Source: Microvirgula aerodenitrificans DSM 15089 (GTDB taxonomy: Bacteria > Pseudomonadota > Gammaproteobacteria > Burkholderiales > Aquaspirillaceae). Taken from it: a stretch of DNA of 64,000 bases. Of the stretch, positions 26,983 to 35,043 are shown piece by piece. The notes beneath the pieces were generated by a model, which was given only the letters and a program-made list of their open reading frames with translations, made no database searches and was not told where the DNA came from. Location of the stretch: the NCBI RefSeq assembly GCF_000620105.1, contig NZ_JHVK01000015.1, positions 35,359-99,358 on the forward strand, in the 5' to 3' direction. The first letter of the stretch is position 1; every line of letters begins with the position of its first letter. A program made the translations under genes and the position numbers.

Positions 26983-27764
26983 CGCCGCCGGTGATCGAAA
27001 CCCGCGCGCTGGCCATCGGCCATGGCCGACAGCCGCTGGGGCGCGACATTGCCTTCTCGCTGGCCGCTGGCGAGGTGCTGTGCCTGCTCGGCCCGAATGG
27101 CAGTGGCAAGACTACTTTTTTCAGAACCCTGCTTGGCCTGCTGCCGCTACTGGCCGGCGAGGTCCGGGTCTGCGGCGAAGCCGTGGCCGGCTGGTCGCGG
27201 GCCGCCTTCGCGCGCCAGGTCGGCTATGTGCCGCAGGCGCATGCCGGCGTGTTTCCATTTACGGTCGCGGAGGTCGTGCTGATGGGGCGCCTGGCCCGAA
27301 TCGGCCGTTTCTCGGCCCCGTCGCGGCAGGATCGCGACATCGCGGCAGACTGTCTGGACATGCTGGGCATTCTGCCGCTGCACGACCGTGTCTATACCGC
27401 GATCAGTGGCGGCGAGCGCCAACTGGTGCTGATCGCCCGCGCGCTGGCCCAGCAGCCGGCACTGCTGGTCATGGACGAACCGACCGCCAGCCTCGATTTC
27501 GGCAACCAGATCCGCGTACTCGACCATATCGGCCGGCTGCGCGGGCAGGGCATGGCCGTGCTGGTGTCGACCCATCAGCCCGAGCATGCCCTGCGGGTCG
27601 CCGATCGCATTGCCCTGTTCAATGCCGGTCAGGTGATCGCAGACGGCCCGCCGGCCGCCATGATCACCCCGGCGCGGCTCGCATCCCTGTACGGTGTCAG
27701 CGAAAGCGCCGTCTCCGCGAGCCTGTCCCCGTTGTTGTCCCCGGAAAGGAATGTATTGCCATGA
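26979..27764 (+). CDS. Type II importer ATPase, MolC/FecE-like
   Basis: 261 residues. Walker A GPNGSGKTT is at about 38-46, the Q-loop at QVGYVPQ, the signature ISGGERQLV near 142, Walker B LLVMDEPTASLD near 165, and the H-loop at STHQPEH. It energises the permease encoded immediately upstream. The C-terminal tail is short with no regulatory (Mop) domain; Mo sensing or storage is supplied instead by the separate Mop protein at the end of the operon. Confidence 0.93.
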   Translation: MTPPVIETRALAIGHGRQPLGRDIAFSLAAGEVLCLLGPNGSGKTTFFRTLLGLLPLLAGEVRVCGEAVAGWSRAAFARQVGYVPQAHAGVFPFTVAEVVLMGRLARIGRFSAPSRQDRDIAADCLDMLGILPLHDRVYTAISGGERQLVLIARALAQQPALLVMDEPTASLDFGNQIRVLDHIGRLRGQGMAVLVSTHQPEHALRVADRIALFNAGQVIADGPPAAMITPARLASLYGVSESAVSASLSPLLSPERNVLP

Positions 27765-28561
27765 CCATTGCCGCCATTGATTTCGGCCGCCTGTACCAGG
27801 ATCACCTGATCGCTGCCGCGCGCGCGCCCAAGCCCGCCAGCGACTGGGATGCCCGCGCAGCCGACATGAAGCGCAAAGTCATGCGCGGCCCGTATGTCGA
27901 CGCCTTTATCGCCGGCATGAACCTGGATGGCGCCCGCACCCTGCTCGACATCGGTTGCGGACCGGGCACCATCGGTCTGGCGCTGGCCGACCGGCTGGAA
28001 CGGGTCTACGGGCTCGATTACAGCCGCGCCATGCTCGACATGCTGGTCGCCAATGCCGCAGAGCTGGGGCTGGACAATGTCGAGGCGATCCACCGGGCCT
28101 GGGAGGATGACTGGTCCGACCTGCCGCAGTGCGACATCGCGGTTGCCTCCCGTTCCACCCTGGTCGCCGACATGGCTGCTGCGCTGAAAAAGCTCGACGC
28201 CAGCGCGCGACTGCGCGTGTACCTGACCCATATCGTCGGCGGCAGCTTTATCGATCCGGCCGTGCTGCAAGTGCTGGGGCGGACCCAGCCCTGCCTGCCG
28301 GACTACATCTATATCGTCAATATCCTGCACCGGATGGGCATTCATCCGCGGATCGACTATATCGAGACCCCGAGCCGGCTGGCCGATGCCGTGGATTTCG
28401 ACAGCTTTGCCGCCCGGGTCGCCTGGTCGCTCGGCGAGCTGGACGACAACGAACGCGCACGGCTGCAGGACTGGTACCAGCGGGAAGGCACGGCGGCGAT
28501 CGAGCCGATCCGCTGGGCGCTGATCTCCTGGGACGTTCGCCGTCCGCGCCAGGGAGCCTGA
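27761..28561 (+). CDS. Class I SAM-dependent methyltransferase of the molybdenum locus
   Basis: 266 residues. SAM-binding motif I is LLDIGCGPGTIGLAL, followed by an acidic GLDYSRAML strand end and a DIAVASRST motif II region. Proteins of this type recur beside modD-like genes; the methyl acceptor is unknown. Its position inside a transport operon suggests modification of a small ligand or chelator rather than of nucleic acid, which is inference. AAAGGA lies about 12 bases before the ATG, which overlaps the ATPase stop. Confidence 0.85.
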   Translation: MTIAAIDFGRLYQDHLIAAARAPKPASDWDARAADMKRKVMRGPYVDAFIAGMNLDGARTLLDIGCGPGTIGLALADRLERVYGLDYSRAMLDMLVANAAELGLDNVEAIHRAWEDDWSDLPQCDIAVASRSTLVADMAAALKKLDASARLRVYLTHIVGGSFIDPAVLQVLGRTQPCLPDYIYIVNILHRMGIHPRIDYIETPSRLADAVDFDSFAARVAWSLGELDDNERARLQDWYQREGTAAIEPIRWALISWDVRRPRQGA

Positions 28562-28562
28562 C

Positions 28563-29990
28563 ATGGCACATCCCCTCTCAAACTGGGTCAGCCACCATCG
28601 TCAGACCCATCCTGCCGCCCCGTATGGCAGCACTGCTGCCGGCGACGTGCCGGCAGACATTGTCCATATCCTGGCCAGCGTGCTGCGTCACGTACAGGAC
28701 GGCGAACTGCCGCTGTTCGCCTGGACTCTCGGTCTGCCGCAACCCTCGCTGCTGTCGCTGATCGAGCGCTGCTTCCCGGAAATCGGCCCACTGGAGCGGA
28801 TGGACGACAACGACTATGCGGATATTGGCAAGATCGTGCCGGAGCGCTACCGGCAGCTGGTGGCCGCGCTGTCTGCCCATCGCGCCGACAGCCTCAACCC
28901 CGAATACGCCGACTGGCTGGCCCGGGCCATTGCCGCCGCTGCACTTGGCCATCGCGAGCTGTGGCGCGACCTTGGCCTGAGCGGGCACGAATCGGTCCCG
29001 GCCCTGTTCCAGCGCCATTTTCCGTCCTTCTCCGCCGGCCTGACCCGGGTGCCGGACTGGAAGTCCTTGCTGCTGGCCGCAGCAGCGCCGCACCCCCAGG
29101 AGCATGCCGGCGGCGAGTTCGCCAATGCGGTGTTTTTCGACGAGGCGCAGATCGACAGCTGGATCGGAGAAGACGCCCCGCTGCTGGACCTGACCACGCA
29201 GTTGCTCGGTATCGGCACCCGGCCGGCGCGCATGCGGCTTCGCTCGCGTCAGGCCACCGTGGTGGCCTGCACCGAGGAGGCGGTCCGGCTGGTCGAGCGC
29301 TGCGGCGGGCGGGTCGAGCGTTTTGTTCCCAGCGGCAGCCGGGTGGCGGCCGGCCAGGTTCTGTTGAGTGCGACCGGCCGCGCCGATGCTCTGCTGCGGG
29401 CGTGGAAAGTGGCACAGAACCTGCTCGAATATGCGTGCGGCGTGGCCACTGCAACAGCGGCCATGGTCGATGCGGTCCGGGCGGTGAACCCGGACGTGGC
29501 GGTACTGACCACGCGCAAGTATCCGCCGGGGCTGCGCAAGCTGGCGCTGAAGGCCACACTGGCCGGCGGGGCGTTTCCGCACCGGCTGGGGCTGGGAGAA
29601 ACGCTGCTGGTTTTCCCGCAGCACCGGGCGCTGCTCGATGACTGGGACGTGCTGCGCGAACGGCTGGCGCGAGTCTGCGGGGCGCTGAGCGAGAAAAAAG
29701 TGGTGATCGAGGCGCATGATCTCGACGACGCATGGCAGGCCCTGGCGGCCGGCGCCAGCGTCATCCAGTTCGACAAGCTGGCGCCGGACGCGCTGCGTGC
29801 CGCCTGCAACGCGCTGCGCGCCCATGACGGCGAACTGGCACTGATCGCCGCCGGCGGCATCCATGCCGGCAATGCGGCAGACTATGCGGGTTGCGGTGTC
29901 GATGCGCTGGTCACCAGCAGCCTGCATTACGCGCCACCGGCTGATATTGGCGTCGGGATCGAGCCCTGGCCTGCCGCAGATGGAGTGTGA
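28563..29990 (+). CDS. NifQ-like domain fused to ModD (quinolinate phosphoribosyltransferase-like)
   Basis: 475 residues with two parts. Residues about 30-170 resemble NifQ: helical LGL...L segments, then ALGHRELWRDLGLSG, a FQRHFP turn and a WKSLL segment. However, the C-terminal Cys cluster with which NifQ holds Mo/Fe is absent. A linker (171-187) leads to a complete ModD domain (about 188-470). ModD is homologous to NadC, and the phosphoribosyltransferase residues are retained: TTRKYPPGLRKLALKA, PHRLGLGE, VIEAHD and IQFDK. ModD proteins are known from molybdate operons, but their reaction is not established. The start is one base after the methyltransferase stop. Confidence 0.85.
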   Translation: MAHPLSNWVSHHRQTHPAAPYGSTAAGDVPADIVHILASVLRHVQDGELPLFAWTLGLPQPSLLSLIERCFPEIGPLERMDDNDYADIGKIVPERYRQLVAALSAHRADSLNPEYADWLARAIAAAALGHRELWRDLGLSGHESVPALFQRHFPSFSAGLTRVPDWKSLLLAAAAPHPQEHAGGEFANAVFFDEAQIDSWIGEDAPLLDLTTQLLGIGTRPARMRLRSRQATVVACTEEAVRLVERCGGRVERFVPSGSRVAAGQVLLSATGRADALLRAWKVAQNLLEYACGVATATAAMVDAVRAVNPDVAVLTTRKYPPGLRKLALKATLAGGAFPHRLGLGETLLVFPQHRALLDDWDVLRERLARVCGALSEKKVVIEAHDLDDAWQALAAGASVIQFDKLAPDALRAACNALRAHDGELALIAAGGIHAGNAADYAGCGVDALVTSSLHYAPPADIGVGIEPWPAADGV

Positions 29991-30052
29991 TCGACCGGGT
30001 TTTCGCCTACACTCGGCGCACCCCCGATCATCACTCAATTCAGGAGCCCAGC

Positions 30053-30481
30053 ATGCAGACCAGTGCGCGCAACCAGTTTGTCGGCAAGGTGTCGCAGATC
30101 AAGACCGGCATGGTGAACGACGAGATCGAACTCGTGGTCGCCGGTGGCCAGAAAATTGTCGCGACCGTAACGTGTGACAGCACGGAACAGCTTGGTCTGG
30201 TCGTTGGCGGCGAGGCGTTCGCGCTGGTCAAGGCATCGTCGATCATTATCGTGACCGACCAGCAGGGCGCCCGCTTCTCGGCCCGCAATCACCTGCACGG
30301 TACGGTCTCGCGACTGCAGACCGGTGCGGTCAATACCGAAGTGGTGCTCGACCTGCCGGGCGGCGGCGCGGTGGCCGCCATCATCACCAACGAGAGCAGT
30401 CAGGCGCTCGGGCTGGCAGTCGGCGTGCCGGCCAGTGCGCTGTTCAAGGCAACCAGCGTGATTCTGGGCGTAGCGGCCTGA
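30053..30481 (+). CDS. Tandem-Mop molybdate-binding protein (ModG-like)
   Basis: 142 residues made of two Mop/TOBE domains (about 5-70 and 73-140), each starting with an ARNxxxGxV segment and ending with ALFKATSVI-type residues. Di-Mop proteins of this exact length (ModG) bind several molybdate or tungstate ions at subunit interfaces and buffer the cytoplasmic pool. CAGGAG lies six bases before the ATG. It is 62 bases after the NifQ-ModD gene and ends the operon before a strong hairpin. Confidence 0.92.
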   Translation: MQTSARNQFVGKVSQIKTGMVNDEIELVVAGGQKIVATVTCDSTEQLGLVVGGEAFALVKASSIIIVTDQQGARFSARNHLHGTVSRLQTGAVNTEVVLDLPGGGAVAAIITNESSQALGLAVGVPASALFKATSVILGVAA

Positions 30482-30483
30482 CG

Positions 30484-30521
30484 GCAGGCGGGCGATACCG
30501 GCCATGATATCGCCCGCCTGC
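30484..30521 (+). terminator. Hairpin ending the molybdenum operon
   Basis: GCAGGCGGGCGATA and TATCGCCCGCCTGC form a perfect 14-bp stem with a ten-base loop directly after the Mop gene stop. There is no U-tract, but the position fits a terminator or a 3' stabilising structure. Confidence 0.6.
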
Positions 30522-30596
30522 AAATACCAATTGCATACCGCTCCATTGATTTCTATTGTTCATCATGCCCGATGGTGAAACAGAAAAGGAAATGGC

Positions 30597-31346
30597 ATGG
30601 AAGTGATCAAGATGGCATCGTCTCAGTGGCAGAACTCGCCGAGAGGGGCTTTCGCATTGACACCCAGCGCGAAAAGCATTCCCGGTCAGGCCATCGACTA
30701 TGCGCTGTGCCAGATCTGCCGCTTGTCGAAAAAAGACGGGGGCATTGTCAGCAACCCGGCCGATGAGCTTGGCTGGAATCCTTCGACGACAGGAGAGGAT
30801 GCGATCAAGCTGGCAACGCTGAATCCTGCCAACGGGTGGTTTGTCGACAATCTGTTCCGTGCCGACGCAAAGCAGAACTGCATCTATTTCATGGACAGTT
30901 TTGATCCGGCCTCGATCAAGACCATTCTGGACTACACGGCCGACTGCGTGGACAGCGGGACCCGATATATAAGCGGCGGGCCTGCCGCCGGCAGTCCGTT
31001 CAGTGGCGCGACCATTGCCGGGAACCTGAGGAACGGCACCATCGTGGCAACCGGCAGCAGTGCCGGAAAACAGGTCTTCCTGCAGGACAGGCCGGACATT
31101 GCCGCTGACGACCACCTCGATTTTCGTGTCTATCTGATGTACCGGACGGGAACCGAGCAGAAAAGCGAGTTCGTGACGGTCGGCGGTTTTACCTGGAGCT
31201 TTGATGGTGCCGACAAAACCGCCACCTTCGGTGGCTTTTTCACCCGCTGGGCCGACCTGATTGAAGATCTGATGGGCAAGGCCATGCAGTTCCAGAATCA
31301 GACCCAGAAAACGCAGTGGTCCTATCGCCAGACGACCGGCCAGTAA
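30597..31346 (+). CDS. Unknown cytoplasmic or secreted protein
   Basis: 249 residues, no signal peptide or membrane helix. It is rich in Gly/Ser/Thr with beta-type segments (RNGTIVATGSSAGKQVFLQD) and ends in a helical Gln/Thr-rich tail. Three Cys are present, two as CQIC. AGGA lies six bases before the ATG at 30597, and an ATG at 30612 is also possible. Codon use is less GC-biased than in neighbours, which may mark acquired DNA. No family is recognised. Confidence 0.7.
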   Translation: MEVIKMASSQWQNSPRGAFALTPSAKSIPGQAIDYALCQICRLSKKDGGIVSNPADELGWNPSTTGEDAIKLATLNPANGWFVDNLFRADAKQNCIYFMDSFDPASIKTILDYTADCVDSGTRYISGGPAAGSPFSGATIAGNLRNGTIVATGSSAGKQVFLQDRPDIAADDHLDFRVYLMYRTGTEQKSEFVTVGGFTWSFDGADKTATFGGFFTRWADLIEDLMGKAMQFQNQTQKTQWSYRQTTGQ

Positions 31347-31359
31347 CGGTCTGTTTGCC

Positions 31360-31385
31360 GGCGGGCTCCCCCGGATGCCCGCCGA
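31360..31385. terminator. Hairpin between convergent genes
   Basis: CGGCGGGC and GCCCGCCG form an 8-bp stem between the unknown gene and the soluble chemoreceptor. No U-tract follows on either strand. Confidence 0.4.
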
Positions 31386-31392
31386 CGCTGGC

Positions 31393-32493
31393 TCAGTGCA
31401 CCGCCACCTTGTCCAGCATGCGGCCGATACCGTCCATGACCCGCAGGTTGGCCTGCTCCATGGCCTGCAATTCGACCAGCGCCTGATCCCATTCGCCAGC
31501 GTAGTGGCACTCGATCGCCCGCCGCGCATGCTGGTGAACGGCGCGGTGCGGCGTTTCCAGCTCGGCGTAGCCGGGCAGGCCGGCAAAGCGCTCGTGGCCT
31601 TCGCCATCGTAGTACCACTGGCCGAGGCGGCATTCGGTTTCATCCGGCAACGCGTCCGGACGCAGATCGGACAGGCCGAGCAGCACCTTGTAGACCTCGA
31701 GCTTCAGCGTCAGCTCTTCAATGTTCGCCAGCTCGACATTGGACAGCGTTGCCGACGACGATACCGCCCGCTCCATGCCGCGCGACAGCGTCATCAGTTG
31801 CTGCATGCTGTGCATGGCCGCTTCGCTGTCGGTCGAATAGCGGCCGGCATCGTCGGCCCCCAGCTCCATCACCGAGCGGGCGGCACTGGTCTCCTGCTGG
31901 ATGGTGCCAACCAGGGTCGCGATCTCGGCCGTGGCCTTGCCGGTACGTTCGGCCAGCTTGCGCACCTCGTCGGCCACCACGGCAAAACCCCGGCCGGCCT
32001 CGCCGGCGCGCGCCGCCTCGATCGCTGCATTCAGCGCCAGCAGATTGGTCTGGTCGGCGACCTCCTTGATCAGGCGGACGATGCCGTCGATCTCGGTCGC
32101 ACGCTGGTGCAGGCCGTCGACGGTACGTGACGCCTCGTGCATGCGCTCGAACATGGCGCGCAGATTGCCGGCGATGCGCTCGAATGCCTGGCGGTTGCTG
32201 TCCGACTGGCTGGCGGCTTCGCGGGCTGCCTGCCGTTCCCCGTTCAGGGTGCCGGCCAGACCGAGAAACGACTGGCGCACGCCGCCGAGCGATTCACCAA
32301 AACGACCAAAATTGGCGAACACGCCATCCAGCGTCGCCTGACGTCGGCGCAAGGCACCGGCTTCGTCGCTCAGCCGGCTGCGCTCGGCATCCAGTTCGGC
32401 GGTCCGTGCCTGCTCCCGGGCCAGTTGCTGTTGCAGGGCGGCATTGTGCTGTGCGCTTTCGGCCAGCGCGTGTTTGTATTTCCAGAACAGCAT
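31393..32493 (-). CDS. Soluble chemoreceptor with C-terminal CZB domain
   Basis: 366 residues without membrane segments, so a cytoplasmic receptor. An N-terminal coiled coil (about 10-56) precedes the signalling hairpin with [19 protein letters not shown] at about 147-165. A C-terminal chemoreceptor zinc-binding domain (about 250-350) follows. Zinc-ligand candidates are C288 in ECRLGQWYY and H316/H320 in [10 protein letters not shown]; the first His of the H-C-H-H set is not at its usual place ([12 protein letters not shown]). Relatives respond to oxidants or zinc. The start at [10 protein letters not shown] is chosen over 25 extra residues upstream. Confidence 0.9.
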   Translation of the reverse strand: MLFWKYKHALAESAQHNAALQQQLAREQARTAELDAERSRLSDEAGALRRRQATLDGVFANFGRFGESLGGVRQSFLGLAGTLNGERQAAREAASQSDSNRQAFERIAGNLRAMFERMHEASRTVDGLHQRATEIDGIVRLIKEVADQTNLLALNAAIEAARAGEAGRGFAVVADEVRKLAERTGKATAEIATLVGTIQQETSAARSVMELGADDAGRYSTDSEAAMHSMQQLMTLSRGMERAVSSSATLSNVELANIEELTLKLEVYKVLLGLSDLRPDALPDETECRLGQWYYDGEGHERFAGLPGYAELETPHRAVHQHARRAIECHYAGEWDQALVELQAMEQANLRVMDGIGRMLDKVAVH

Positions 32494-33064
32494 GATGGCT
32501 CCACGTCCGGGGAGCAGGTGAGGGTGGCAATTAAAGATGAATATAAAATACATGTTTAAATGCGTCAACTCTCTGCACGTGTGTCCCTGCGACCATCAGC
32601 CGCATTGCGCGGGAACGGCAGGCTGTTTACGCTACAGATGTTCGTCGCCCCCAGCTGACGATTCACTCCAGGGTTATGCAAGCAGGAACGGCCGGTCAGC
32701 CCCCGGCCGTTTTTTCTGCCCGCCCGGCGACGATCTCGCCCTGACTGCCAGCCGGCCATGCAGACCGGCTGCCCGGAATGCGGATTTTGCCACTGCCCAG
32801 TCCTCCCCTTGAGCCCAGCCCTTGTCCTGCCTCGTGCCCACCGCTTTCTGGTGGATATCCGGTCGAAGTTTGAAAAATCGGATTTGTCTGATGGAAATCG
32901 CTTTGTGCACCGCCGATGATGGTAAGCATCAAGATGCTTGATGTTCTTGCTGCCTCACCTCTGCCCGCACTGTATGAACTTGTCTGGCTTTATCCCGGGG
33001 ATGGCCAATATTGTTTTGGGAGTGACATGTTTACCGTAAACGATAAAACGTGGCGGAGATCGGC
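32494..33064. other. Intergenic region with an orphan terminator
   Basis: About 570 bases. The first 80 are AT-rich and probably hold the chemoreceptor promoter. A plus-strand terminator sits at 32687-32716 although no plus-strand gene precedes it. Open frames in the remainder (both strands) have no gene-like properties. Confidence 0.5.
32687..32716 (+). terminator. Strong orphan intrinsic terminator
   Basis: AACGGCCGG and CCGGCCGTT form a 9-bp stem with a seven-base loop. The second arm runs into TTTTTTCT. The nearest upstream gene is on the other strand, so an unannotated plus-strand transcript is implied. Confidence 0.7.
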
Positions 33065-33979
33065 ATGAACATTTACGACCCTATTTTCTCACGCAACATG
33101 ATATTGGGCGTCGTGTTGCTGCCCATGATGGCGATTGCACAAGCCCCACTGCCCCCGTTGGAGTATCTAAAGAGTGATCCACCGACGGAGAAAACCAGTT
33201 ATGCCTCCCGTATTGCCAACCGCAAAGGGGTACATGACGCAGACCCGCACGTGTATGTCTATAACGCCGAATTTGCCAGGCGCTTCCAGATGCCTGATGA
33301 GTGGATTTCGGCAGAGCTCAAGGGCGTCGATGCCGTGGCTTTTCGCGAGGTCCCCCGTCCGTACAAGACCTGCGGCTGGGGTGGAAACCCCAAGGCATGC
33401 CGCACGGATGAAGTGCGGTGCGAAATGGACATGTATTTCGACCAGACACGCAATCCGCTGCCGTGGGACGATCGAATGAACCCTGTAGATACTCTCTTTG
33501 ACATTGCGAAGTCGTCCTGGTTTATCGGTTCATTGGCGAACCAAGAAATGCGCCCTCGCACCAGCTTGTGGGGCGGGGTGCCTCTGCCGCGATCCCCCTT
33601 TACCGACCCAAAGACGGGCAAGGAACTCATGTGGCAGGGGGGGTACTGGAATAGTGATAAAGATCGTGGCGGAAGCTACTGGGGGATAGCCAGTTACGAC
33701 CGGGAACCATTCGCCGGTGTGTCACTGGTAACTGTGGGAGGGGGATGCGGTGAACCGGCAGATGCATGGTGGTTAAGCTCAAATAACACTGGATATGAGG
33801 AAAAAGCCCAAACGTACAAGCTGGTCACGTTACCCCAAACCTGGAGAGTTCGCGTGAGACAGGCGCTGCGCGAGTCCAGGGCGCGCGCAGAAGCCTTCTT
33901 CAAACGCGAAGGAGAGAAGGCGATGAAGGCGTTAAGTGAATCACCGACGCCCAGCCAATCGATTGTCCCCGTGCAGTGA
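33065..33979 (+). CDS. Exported protein of unknown function
   Basis: 304 residues. A hydrophobic N-terminal segment (about residues 10-28, ending IAQA) suggests export. The mature part is rich in Trp, Pro, Asp and Gly (ELMWQGGYWNSDKD) and has six Cys, with a charged helical C-terminus (residues about 265-295). GGAG lies seven bases before the ATG. The local base composition is clearly lower in GC than the flanking housekeeping genes, consistent with acquisition. No family is recognised. Confidence 0.75.
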   Translation: MNIYDPIFSRNMILGVVLLPMMAIAQAPLPPLEYLKSDPPTEKTSYASRIANRKGVHDADPHVYVYNAEFARRFQMPDEWISAELKGVDAVAFREVPRPYKTCGWGGNPKACRTDEVRCEMDMYFDQTRNPLPWDDRMNPVDTLFDIAKSSWFIGSLANQEMRPRTSLWGGVPLPRSPFTDPKTGKELMWQGGYWNSDKDRGGSYWGIASYDREPFAGVSLVTVGGGCGEPADAWWLSSNNTGYEEKAQTYKLVTLPQTWRVRVRQALRESRARAEAFFKREGEKAMKALSESPTPSQSIVPVQ

Positions 33980-34024
33980 CGATCGGTGTAGAGCTTCAAT
34001 TCGGTGTTAAATCTTTTGAGGTGC

Positions 34025-34192
34025 ATGATCGAGCAGATTGCAACGGCAGACGGTCAGATACTACTCGATGCACAAGTTAATAACCTTGTTCAGGCGATGG
34101 CCTCGTTTTCTCCGCCAGCCGCCGGCCAGATGACACTGCCGGAAAACTACAGCCGCGCCCTTGCCCCAGTCATCGCAGCAAGCTGGAAGTAA
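34025..34192 (+). pseudogene. Relic of the C-terminus of a large exported protein
   Basis: The 55-residue frame (MIEQIATADGQILLDAQVNN then SFSPPAAGQMTLPEN and ALAPVIAASW) closely resembles the last residues of large VCBS/RTX-type or surface proteins, which often end with an SPPAAGxxxLP...LAPVIAANW pattern as I remember them. Here it stands alone with no upstream coding continuation, so it appears to be a remnant of a deleted or displaced large gene. Identification rests on recalled pattern likeness. Confidence 0.5.
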
Positions 34193-34228
34193 ATTCCTGT
34201 GATCGGCCCCAGTTCTCACGGCTTGTCC

Positions 34229-34966
34229 TTACACGTGCTGCCCCCCATTGATATGAATCTCGGCACCATTGATATATGACGACGCCGACGTGCACAGGAA
34301 ATGAATGGTGGAAGCGACTTCGGCCGGGTCGCCGAGGCGTCGCATCGGCACGTCGTGCTCGATGATGTCACTGGTGCCGGGTGACAGGATCGAAGTTTCG
34401 ATCTCGCCGGGGGCGATGGCATTGACGCGCACGCCATGCGGGCCGAACTCGTGCGCCATCTCGCGGGTCAGTGCCGCCAGCGCGGCCTTGGAAGCGGCGT
34501 AGGCGACGCCGGCAAACGGGTGGACGCGCGAACCGGCAATCGAGGTGACATTGACGATGGCGCCCTGGCCGGCCACCAGCTCTGGGAACAGCGCGCGGCC
34601 GAGCAGGGCGGTGGACAGCAGGTTCACGTTCAGCACCCGGGTCCAGGTCTGCGCATCCGATGCCAGCACGCCGAGGCGGGCGCCGTTGTCGCCCTTGGGC
34701 GAAATGCCGGCATTGTTGACCAGGGCATGCAGCTGGCCATTCGGCAATCGCGAGCGGACCTCGGCCACCAGTGCATCGATGCCGTCCAGATCAGCCAGAT
34801 CGGCCTGCACATGCGAAGCCCGGGCACTGGGCCAGCGGCAGGCTTCGGAAAACGGCTGGCGCGACACGGTCAGGATATGCCAGCCATGCGCCTGGAACAG
34901 CTTGACGGTCGCATGGCCAATGCCGCGGCTGGCGCCGGTCAGCAGCATGTATCGCGTTTCGGGCAT
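34229..34966 (-). CDS. Short-chain dehydrogenase/reductase
   Basis: 245 residues, classical SDR fold. The cofactor motif TGASRGIG is at about 10-17, NNAG at about 84-87, and the catalytic set is S142, Y156 and K160 (VAYAASK). The C-terminus INGAEIHINGG follows the FabG-like pattern. The Arg after the glycine motif hints at NADP(H), but the substrate is unknown. It lies 77 bases after the LysR gene on the same strand. The start MPETRYMLLTG is chosen by family match. Confidence 0.92.
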   Translation of the reverse strand: MPETRYMLLTGASRGIGHATVKLFQAHGWHILTVSRQPFSEACRWPSARASHVQADLADLDGIDALVAEVRSRLPNGQLHALVNNAGISPKGDNGARLGVLASDAQTWTRVLNVNLLSTALLGRALFPELVAGQGAIVNVTSIAGSRVHPFAGVAYAASKAALAALTREMAHEFGPHGVRVNAIAPGEIETSILSPGTSDIIEHDVPMRRLGDPAEVASTIHFLCTSASSYINGAEIHINGGQHV

Positions 34967-35043
34967 GACAGCCTCCTGTCTGGTCAACCATGCCGGGCAG
35001 CTTCTCATCCTCCTGCCCGCGCCCGCAAGCGTGGCAATGCCGT

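Noticed and set aside
31393..32493. Loss of the first zinc ligand in the CZB domain as a novel defect
   Set aside because: The [12 protein letters not shown] form seems, from memory, to be a recurring subclass of CZB chemoreceptors, so it is noted in the feature but not claimed as unusual.
32674..32932. Short overlapping frames on the minus strand in the 32.5-33.0 kb gap
   Set aside because: Arg/Gln-rich translations, no ribosome site, and they cross the intrinsic terminator hairpin.
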